This document shows, in pieces, positions 1-7,072 of a stretch of 11,379 nt of DNA (within the stretch, counting starts at the first letter, position 1; each line of letters starts with the position of its first letter). The position numbers and the translations under genes were made by a program. The DNA comes from Ochromonadaceae sp. CCMP2298. Its lineage: Eukaryota > Sar > Synurophyceae > Ochromonadales > Ochromonadaceae. Under the pieces are notes generated by a model, which did no database searches, had not been told where the DNA came from, and was given only the letters and a program-made list of their open reading frames with translations. The DNA is taken from NCBI GenBank assembly GCA_026770595.1, contig MU634574.1, positions 1 to 11,379 on the forward strand, written 5' to 3'.

Positions 1-97
1 CAGATAACAGATAGCAGATAGCAGATAGCAGATAGCAGATAGCAGATAGCAGATAGCAGATAACAGATAACAGATAACAGATAACAGATAACAGACA
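1..97. repeat. Heptanucleotide microsatellite (CAGATAG/CAGATAA)n
   Basis: The unit CAGATAG, alternating with the variant CAGATAA, is repeated about thirteen times from the window edge. It lies inside an intron of the propionyl-CoA carboxylase beta gene, just past the exon 3 splice donor. On the coding (minus) strand it reads as TATCTG repeats. The array is cut by the window edge, so its full length is unknown. Confidence 0.9.
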
Positions 98-102
98 GTT
101 AC

Positions 103-1060
103 CTTGCATATCTTCTGCGCATGAGTCTCGCTCAGCGATCCCCCGAAGACCGTAAAGTCTTGCGAAAATACGAACACCTTTCGCCCATTGATGAGCCCGT
201 GCCCGGTCACTACACCATCGCCGTAATACTTTTCCTCCTACGATGTAGGGAAAAATACAGAGGGAGAAATGCACAGGGAGATAAATAAGGTGTTAGTAAT
301 GGTAGGTAGGGGAGGTAGGGTGCCTAGGGTGTGTGTGAGAGGCGGGGTGTAGGGTGGGTGCGGGGTGTAGGGCGGGTAGGAGATTTAGGTGAGTTAATGA
401 AGTAAAAGAAGATAAATGTTTACAACCACATACACGCCAATACCCATACGTGCCCCTGAACCTTCATACCCTGAATACACTCTATTCGAATATGAACAAC
501 CGAACACGTTTACCTGCATGCCGAATTCGTTGCAGCGGTGCGTTTTCAGCATATCATACTCGCGGAAGGATGACTCGTCCAACTGTTGGGAAGGATATAG
601 GGGGGGGATCAGGTGAGGTATGTGGGATACATGGGATATAGGGGCGAGGGGCGAGGGGAGGGGCGAGGGGAGAGGGGAGATGGGAGAGGGGGTGAGGGGT
701 GAGGGGAGAGGGGAGAGGGGAGAGGGGAGAGGGGAGAGGGGAGATGGCAGGGACTGTGCACTTGCACACTGCACTCTTCTCTCCTCTCACACTACACACC
801 CTACACACTACACTCTCCACGAGACAGACGCTTACCAGCAGCGCCAGCCTCTCCCGTGCTGTCAGCTTGCCCCTCTTGTGCTGCGTCTCTATACGCTTGG
901 CACCTCCGCCTAGCAGCGCAGCCTCCCGCGCCTTCTGCAGCCTCTCGCGAAAGGCGTTCTTCAGAGTGGTGGGCGTGGCGGCCGTGGGCACGTCGCTGGA
1001 GGAGAAACGCGCCACCATGAAACCCGTCGGCCGGGCTAGTCTGTTCACACTTCTTAACAT
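103..1060 (-). CDS. PCCB: Propionyl-CoA carboxylase beta chain, 5' part (three exons, partial)
   Basis: This is the carboxyltransferase subunit of mitochondrial propionyl-CoA carboxylase. With the biotin-carrying alpha chain it makes methylmalonyl-CoA during odd-chain fatty acid and branched amino acid breakdown. Exons on the minus strand are 1060-836 (75 codons), 582-514 (23 codons) and 237-103 (45 codons). All junctions are phase 0 with GT donors (GTAAGC, GTAAAC, GTAACT) and AG acceptors. Residues 1 to about 22 are rich in Arg and Ser with almost no acids, as in a mitochondrial presequence. Family landmarks follow: [21 protein letters not shown], then [12 protein letters not shown], then [19 protein letters not shown] and [20 protein letters not shown], which is the carboxyltransferase N-terminal domain. 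The remaining roughly 400 residues lie beyond the left edge. The start at 1060 is chosen because it gives the presequence. A related acyl-CoA carboxylase beta chain is the only serious alternative. Confidence 0.93.
638..747. repeat. GAGGGG-type G-rich minisatellite in PCCB intron 1
   Basis: On the plus strand, runs of GAGGGGC, GAGGGGA and GGTGAGGGG repeat imperfectly over about 110 bp. They lie within the intron between exons 1 and 2 of the carboxylase gene, so the transcript carries the C-rich complement. The many G3-G4 runs could form quadruplexes on the non-template strand. Because the array has few stops, it creates long chance open frames on both strands. Confidence 0.85.
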
Positions 1061-1600
1061 GATTGCGAGGATGTGTATGTGATCGGTGGTGTGTTGGCCC
1101 TGTTGCTGTGCGCTTCGAATGCGAAATCGTAGGCTGTTATGAGGAGCAAGACAGCCAGAGGACAGGATAGGAGCCAGAGTTCCAGTTCTGCAGGATATGT
1201 GGGTGGGTGTGAAAGGATTTGTTGTTGAAGTCCAGCACAGATGGGAAAAAGGGACATTCCCAGGCGTAAGTTACGTAAGTTACGTCGAAAAATAAGAAAA
1301 AAGCGTCGTTTCACACCTTTTTTCGGATCACATATGCGCGCAAGCAAGATATTCGAAAGCACAACCGTCTTACCTCTGCTGCTGTTCAGCACATGCGGCG
1401 TGCCGAGGTAATAGCTCCGCTCTGGTCAGTCCGCTCTGGCCACTCGCACCTAGAGCAGTTCCCGCCGCACAGCCCACTCCCAAGGTAGTGTCGTACGCAA
1501 GTCGTTGACGAAAGCGGCTGCCTGGAAGAACAGCGGCTGGAAAGAAGAGCGCCTCGGCGACTTGAGCACCTTCTCAACGTCCTACGGTAGCCTCCTTCCA
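1061..1600. promoter_or_regulatory. Divergent spacer between PCCB and membrane-protein gene
   Basis: These 540 bp separate two head-to-head start codons (1060 minus and 1601 plus), so they probably hold both promoters and 5' untranslated regions. A short direct repeat at 1266-1285 (GTAAGTTAC, GTAAGTTAC) contains the palindrome TTACGTAA at 1271-1278, the type of site bound by bZIP factors. A second short duplication of GTCCGCTCTGG-like sequence lies near 1415-1440. No clear TATA box is visible. The open frames here have no recognisable protein content and are treated as chance. Promoter function is inferred from position only. Confidence 0.45.
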
Positions 1601-4600
1601 ATGGATCTCACGCTGCTCAGCGGCGTGGTGCGCAACCGGAAGGTGAGTTTGGCGAAGAAGGGCGGGGGCAGATAGCACACAGGCCATCTGGATAAGCCTC
1701 AACATGCTCCAAGTCTTAACAGCGCAGCAGTGCCACTTTCCCGTTTATTAATGCCATGCCTGCGATCCACACCCCCACCTCTGTAGATGACTGGCTCTGC
1801 CAGCCGCTCGCACACCCTCTTCGACGAACCAGCCGCCGAGTGAGTGATTCATCAGCTTTCATTGTTTCAGTGTTGAGCTCCTTTGTATGGGCGGTTGTGT
1901 CCCCGTGTCTGAGAGAGACTCCTTACAATCCCGTCCTCCCCCACTACCCCCTAAACACACACTCCCATTCCCCACACTCCCGCCCTTCCTCGCCCCCCTC
2001 TCCCGCCCTACCCCCTTCCATCCCACCGTACCGCTACACACTCCCCTCTCCCCACTCCCCTCTCCCCACTACCCACTACCCACTGCCAACCACCCACTAC
2101 CCCCAGGACCCCCGCAAACCCCACCGCCATCGAGCGGCTAGGTACACTGCTCCCCAAAGCCCTATTCCGCAAATTCAACCTACGCGTGCATAAATTCAGC
2201 TTCCAGGTACGGTTAGAATGACATAAAAGATCCGTACCGGGGTGTCTTTTTATCATGATTCCCTGGTGCCAAGTCTGGGTTTTAAACCTTGCATGACTGG
2301 TCTTTTTGCTAACACTTTTAATGTTTTAACTCGGGCGCCTCTCAGTGGGACCTCGTTCTGCACCTGTGCGTATGCATCGTCTCCCTGGGCCCTTTCTTCT
2401 TCACCGGCAAGAGGGTTTTCAGCTGCATCCCCATAGCCGTGTGGGTGTTCTACAACGGGCTCTTCCTGCTCTCGCCCAAGCTGTCAAACCTGGTCTTCCC
2501 CCGCTTCGGGAAGTTCAAGCACTCCTTCAAGGCGACGATTGAGGAGTTCTTCAGCCCCAAGCTGCTGCCCGTGCTGTCCATCAGCTTCCTCTGCGTTGTG
2601 CTGAGCCTCTCTGTGACCGGTCACCGCCTGGGCGGTCCGCCGCTCTGCTACCACCCCTGCGGCTACTGCCTCTCCACCTGGGATAATTCCCTACCCCTGC
2701 CCCCCCCTATCCTGGGCGTGCTAGATAAGGGCGTGGGAGGGATGTCGAAAATTTCTGACGCCTTTCATAACTTAGAGGGGGTGGTGGGCAGGAGGGTGGA
2801 TTCGTTGGAGGTAGAGGGCGCGGGGGGCGTGGGGGGCGTGGGGGGGGTGGGGATCAGAGGGGGGAGGGGGGAGGTAGAGGAGGTGGAAGTGGACCTGTAC
2901 CGGGTGGGGTGTGGTTACGCGAACGGCAAGGAGATGTTGGGCTACTACACCATGGCGCAGACCTCCTTCCTGCTCTTCGTCATCGTCGTCATCGCCATGG
3001 CGGTCTGCCTGGCCTGGCGCGTGGCGGAGGAGGAAAGGGGGGAAAGGCGGCTGGCAGCTGAGTGGCTCAAGAAGGAAAATCCGCAGGCTTTCGAGCTGCG
3101 CAGTCAGGTGATAGAGAAGTTTGGCAAGCCCGGAAGCTCTGTTCGCCCCGAGGGCTCTGCCATATGGGTCTACTACGGCGTAACCGCCGCGCTGACGTTC
3201 ACGCTACTGGGCTGGCACAACTGGTACGTGCTGCCGCCCAGCCACATCGCGACGCTGCTCATCATCCTGAACCTGCTGACCATACTGATGAGCACTTTGA
3301 TGCTGCATCTGAGCTTCTTCGGCCGCCTGCTGGCCCTGTACAAGCGAAACTATCTGCGCGTGGCCTTTCTGTCCAAGCTGCTACAGGAGACGCGCAAGGA
3401 GCAGGTAAACCTTTAACTATTATACTGTAATACTATTATACTATTATACTATTATACTATTATATTTTTATACTATTATACTATTTTACTATTATACTAT
3501 TATACTATTATACTATTATACTATTATACTATCATACTATTATACTATTATACTATTATACTATTTTACTATTATACTATTATACTATTATACTATCATA
3601 CTATTATACTATTATACTATTATACTATTATACTATTATACTATTATACATACTATAACATATATATTTTAAACAGGTGGATAGCTGGTGGAACTGCCGT
3701 AACTTCGTGCTGAACGACGACCTATCTCTGGACTACGACATAGGCGGGCTGGCCGTCTCCGCCACCTTCATCATCACCCTGCTGCTGTTCAGTATGTTTC
3801 TCTCGCAGATCTGCCGCGAGGGCCTGCCCGCCATGCTCGAGCCCCCCGGCAGCTACTGCGCCTATGCATGCATGTACATCACCTGCTGCCTCATAAAGCT
3901 ATTCACACTGGCGACCAACACCTACGAGGAGCAGCACAGACACATAATCGGACTGCAGCAGCTGAGCAACAGCTTCTCTGCGGAAAACTCACTCACCACG
4001 GACTACGATGGACGCTATAAGTCTGACAAGTCTGCGCCCCCCGCCGGGACAAATGAGATCGTCGAGATCTCCCCGAGCAATTGGATGGCTGCGGATGATG
4101 ACTACCTCACATTCCGGGAGGACGACGGGCCCCTGCTGATCGACGAGGAGTCAGACTCGGCGGGGGTTGGCGAGGGGGCTAAAGAGGTAGGGGAGGAAAT
4201 AGTGTACAACCGCCCACACCTGTCTTCGATTGGGTCGGTGCCTTCTCCGCACAACTTCAGCGAAGCGCTGGTGCGGGGCATCAGCGGGGGCAGTGGGGGT
4301 GGGGGTGGGGGCCAGAGGGGGCTGTCGCCGAAGAAGAAGCGTGAGGAGGAGCCAGGCTCAGACGTGGAGTCGGGATCCACGGGGGCTGTGAGTGCGGGTG
4401 GCTCTGCCCACGATCTCATGTACGCCTGGTTTGGGAGGTCCCTTTTCTCCTCAAAGGGGGCGGAGGCCTCGGCTGAGTCTGGCGCTGACGGCAGGTACCT
4501 CCTGGAGAGCTCTCGCCAGCGCACAAGCCGTGCCAGCTTGCTTGCGCACAATCCCGCACACACACAGGCGCACACGGCGCCCGATGTGGAGAGCCCCCTG

Positions 4601-4981
4601 CTCATCGACACGACTCTGGGGCTGGGGGCGGGGGCGAGCCCGCGCGTGTCTCCGTACGCCTCGGCTGCCCGGGATCGCGATTACTCACCAACGAATGGGG
4701 CGAGGGCAAAAGGGCCGGTGGGGCCGGAGGTGGGCGCGGGCGAAGGGCCCATAGGGGGCAGGCCGGTGCTAGCCAGGGCAGTGTCCCACAACGCATCGGT
4801 GGAGTCATACAGACAAACCATCGCGGAGATCATCTCGCAGATACGCAAGTACGACCCCTACCCCTGCATATTCGGCATACCGGTCATGCCTGCGCTGTTC
4901 AGCTGGTGCAAGTTCTACATATTCATCGGCTTCACGCTCATCGGCATACGCACCATGGGGGCCTGCCTCAGACAGCTGTAA
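1601..4981 (+). CDS. Multi-pass membrane protein of unrecognised family (five exons, ~852 aa)
   Basis: Five exons are proposed: 1601-1642, 1787-1839, 2107-2206, 2346-3404 and 3677-4981. They are joined by GTGAGT, GTGAGT, GTACGG and GTAAAC donors and AG acceptors. All junctions keep frame, with phase 2 only after exon 2, and the gene ends at TAA 4979-4981. Hydrophobic segments fall near residues 66-86, 88-107, 138-156, 268-289, 337-356, 364-387, 441-461, 478-496 and 817-842. A Gly/Val/Glu-rich insert (about 215-248) separates the third and fourth. A Ser/Gly/Ala-rich acidic stretch (about 510-790) separates the last two and is probably cytosolic and disordered. The best conserved-looking parts are the region after exon 5 starts (SWWNCRNFVLNDDLSLDYDI) and the C-terminal segment (IFGIPVMPALFSWCKFYIFI). 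A relationship to eukaryotic gustatory-receptor-like membrane proteins is a guess from this layout. Exons 3-5 are the most secure; exon 2 is the least. Confidence 0.72.
2036..2105. repeat. CCCACTACC/CTCCCC-rich intron repeat
   Basis: Short C-rich units (CTCCCCACTCCCCT, then CCCACTACCCACTA) repeat imperfectly just before the exon 3 acceptor of the membrane-protein gene. They appear to serve as a very long polypyrimidine-type tract. The whole intron (1840-2106) is strongly C-rich on the coding strand. Confidence 0.7.
3413..3658. repeat. (TACTATTA)n octanucleotide array filling the last intron
   Basis: About thirty copies of the octamer TACTATTA, with a few TACTATCA and TACTATTT variants, occupy almost the whole 272-bp intron (3405-3676) between exons 4 and 5 of the membrane-protein gene. 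Flanking splice signals (CAG|GTAAAC and TTTTAAACAG|GTG) are intact. The array is extremely AT-rich compared with the adjacent GC-rich exons, so intron length is likely to vary between individuals. Confidence 0.93.
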
Positions 4982-5064
4982 CGGCTGTAACGGCTGTAAC
5001 GGCTCGGCTGTAACGGCTCGGCTGTAACGGCTCGGCTGTAACGGCTGTAACGGCTGTAACGGCA
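4972..5064. repeat. TAACGGCTG / TAACGGCTCGGCTG tandem repeat at stop codon
   Basis: Nine-base units TAACGGCTG and 14-base units TAACGGCTCGGCTG alternate for about 85 bp. The array starts inside the coding sequence: the last codon and stop of the membrane-protein gene (CTG TAA) form its first unit, so every unit repeats an in-frame-looking CTG-TAA. TAACGG also resembles the core of MYB-type binding sites, but there is no evidence of function in this 3' position. Confidence 0.88.
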
Positions 5065-5663
5065 CAAGCTGGGAACTTCCCCACACTGCGATCCAGTCTG
5101 CTTCCCTCACTCCATTGTTGGCCTGTGGGCAGTCCCCGTAGCCTCACAAATCCTAGTAGGCTAAACGAGCCCGTCGTGGAGGAGGGGTGTTCGCCCCTCC
5201 TGGGTCGTATTCCCTGCTGAGGCGGCTGTTTTAGATGGATGGTTTACGAACCTTCGCTCCCCGGGTCGAAAAATATGCGAGGGGGGATGGCGATTAGTCC
5301 CATAATTCCCATACCATAGAAGCAGAAACGTACACTAGGCGCAGGTCCTTTTCTATTTGTAAAAATCAATCCATTTCGCTCTGTGCTTGGCTTTCGAGCA
5401 GGGACTTATCCTTACTGTCTATTTACTGTCTATTTTTGGGGGGGCGTGTCCTACCGGTACCAAACGGAATGTAGGAGTAGCAATAGCGTAATAGTAAGTG
5501 GGGGCTTCCTACCAGTACCCTTGTAATATTCACTTCAAGTTTTAATGCAGAAACTTTAGGTGTCAAGAAGTGGGTTAAAAAATATACGTCGGGTCGGGGA
5601 CCAAACCTGGGAACTTCCGAAGCTGGAACAAAAACCCCAACCCTTGCACAAACCTCACCGGCT
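5065..5663. other. Intergenic stretch, no gene seen
   Basis: About 600 bp downstream of the membrane-protein gene carry no frame with recognisable protein content and no tRNA-like A/B box pattern. Visible structure is limited to a perfect 8-bp hairpin (5180-5201), an 11-bp tandem duplication of TTACTGTCTAT near 5412-5433, and two similar TCCTACCGGTACC / TCCTACCAGTACC motifs near 5448 and 5507. Base composition falls from GC-rich to AT-rich across the stretch. Confidence 0.6.
5180..5201. other. Perfect 8-bp GC-rich hairpin
   Basis: AGGAGGGG at 5180-5187 pairs exactly with CCCCTCCT at 5194-5201 across a 6-base loop containing TTCG. It lies about 200 bp past the stop codon of the membrane-protein gene, so it could be in the 3' untranslated region or near the transcript end. 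No function is shown. Confidence 0.5.
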
Positions 5664-5691
5664 GTATTTGGGCGCGTTTGTGGGGGAGAAA
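5664..5691 (+). repeat. Left copy of inverted repeat (candidate terminal repeat)
   Basis: This begins GTATTTGGGCGCGTTTG (5664-5680), whose exact reverse complement is found at 10276-10292. The next 11 bases (5681-5691) match the other copy at 8 positions. It lies immediately outside the foldback sequence at 5684-5992. Confidence 0.6.
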
Positions 5692-5992
5692 TGGTAAATT
5701 GTAAAATTAGAAGCAGAAGTTGAGGTAATAAATTGATGAAATACCCATAAACAAGAGAAGTTTAGTCGATTAATATGATCTTTGCACATCTTATACATTT
5801 GTGTCATACAGACAGACCTCGCTTTTGGAGGTATGGATATATTCCAGGTCTGGCTATATAAGCTGATGACTTTACTTATCCATAAGGTGTGCAAAGATCA
5901 TATTAATAAACCAAACTTCTCTTGTTAATGGGTATAACATCGTTGTATTGCCTCAACTTGTGGTTCTAATTTCGCAATTTACCATGTCTCCA
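5684..5992. repeat. Foldback element with ~104-bp inverted arms
   Basis: The arm at 5691-5794 is the imperfect reverse complement of 5882-5985. Long exact blocks include ATGGTAAATTG, AAGTTGAGG, AACAAGAGAAGTTT and ATTAATATGATCTTTGCACA. I estimate about 80-85% identity by eye. The arms are separated by an 87-bp spacer, and similarity may extend slightly outward (GGAGAAATGG against GGAGACATGG). It is AT-rich and has no coding capacity. A MITE or foldback transposon is the likeliest reading. A transcript would form a long hairpin that could enter small-RNA pathways, which is inference only. Confidence 0.85.
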
Positions 5993-7072
5993 GCCCTCTC
6001 ATTTCGCAGTCGTAACGAATTTTGGCCGCGTCCGGACGCAGAAACCAAAGAGTGGATGGCAGGGCCCGCCCAATAAACCTGCCTGTGGCCACCAGTTTAA
6101 ATCGTCCACCCCTCGCAGTGAGCTTCTGGAGGTGGGAGGGGTGGTGGTCTGCAGACAGTCCTCTTATTTCCAGCCCCTGAGATCATTACATCTTGCGGGA
6201 GGTAAGACGGGGAGGTGGTGGGCTTATTTGGTTCAGAAGAAAAGCTTACCTTGTGGTTCAATCAATCGATCTGAAGTCAGGAGTGGGCAAACCAGTTCAG
6301 ACGATGGAGATTTCCACGTGAGGGTCCTGAGCAGAGGATTGCCTTCCTATCCAATCAGAGGATTTGACATTTGGGAGTGACACTTTCGCTCCATTCCATG
6401 AACTGGATGGACGATGGTTCCTCTGATGTGAAGCAGCTCTATTCTGAAGATTGCTTGTGCTATGTGTGCAGATTTCGACAATGCTTCGTTTGCTGCTGCT
6501 GCGATCAATGGTGGACGTTTTCGCTGCTGCTGTTTGGGGACTTGTGCAGCAGACAAAGGTGTAGGTTCCCTGGTGATACAGCGATGCGGGAGAGTACGTT
6601 TGTGCTACTTTTAGCTGTTCGACAGTATCGTCGGCGTCACTGTCAAGGTCTTCAACGTGCGACGGACACAACTAGTGACAATCGTTGTTATCCATATACA
6701 TGCAGCAAGTCTACAACGAGGTAGGATATATCATCTAGTGTATATTGTACAACAACTGCACGTTACCATAACCTTGTCTTCTGGTCAACTCTCCTTCCCG
6801 CGCAGGCTTTCGTGCGCACTGTCGGCTCTACTTCCTTCCCTCTCACACAGATAGTAGTAGTTAAGTGCTGCCCAATTATGAATCGATATGTCAGGAATGT
6901 AATTAGTTCAAAGTCAGGAATGTACGTACTGTAAACGTGCCTACGTGAGTACTAATGCAGCAATTATGTGATACTCATCAACCTTTATATTTAATTCAAA
7001 TATATATATATATATATTACTGATTTAATTAATGCATTACAAAACAAGGCTATGTTAAAAATGATGCTTCCT
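5993..7072. other. Unassigned stretch between foldback and Rep gene
   Basis: This 1.1-kb stretch has several mid-length open frames on both strands (for example 6371-6724 plus and 6671-6297 minus), but none has a recognisable motif or convincing composition. Visible features are a 9-bp hairpin (CCACCCCTC 6106-6114 with GAGGGGTGG 6136-6144) and a 13-bp direct duplication GTCAGGAATGTA near 6889 and 6913. From about 6850 the sequence turns AT-rich up to the end of the Rep gene. It may be the left non-coding part of the mobile element. Confidence 0.5.
7001..7016. repeat. (TA)8 dinucleotide run
   Basis: A pure TA run of 16 bp lies 57 bp beyond the stop codon of the Rep gene, in an AT-rich block. 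It is followed by ATATATTAC, which is one base off the nonanucleotide pattern used at CRESS-DNA origins. Simple sequence is the safer reading. Confidence 0.8.

Noticed and set aside
1054-1601. Minus-strand frames upstream of the PCCB start
   Set aside because: PCCB already starts with a convincing presequence at 1060, and these frames have random-looking composition.
3427-3435. Exact reverse complement of the TAGTATTAC origin nonanucleotide
   Set aside because: It lies in the TACTATTA microsatellite inside an intron of the membrane-protein gene, far from Rep, and is explained by the repeat itself.
4102-4611. 169-codon frame opposite exon 5 of the membrane gene
   Set aside because: It is a low-complexity shadow of the GC-rich disordered loop, with no independent features.
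5065-5663. Search for tRNA or other small RNA genes
   Set aside because: No B-box-like GGTTCRANNCC on either strand and no cloverleaf was seen; the 8-bp hairpin alone is not enough.
6297-6724. Overlapping ~120-codon open frames on both strands
   Set aside because: No motif, no codon bias and no splice support; each strand explains the other's openness equally badly.
6482-6940. Possible small spliced gene: short hydrophobic first exon (ATG near 6482, GTGTAG donor) and a ~44-codon second exon after a good CGCAG acceptor near 6806
   Set aside because: The donor is weak, the product would be about 70 residues with no recognisable motif, and such pairs arise easily by chance.
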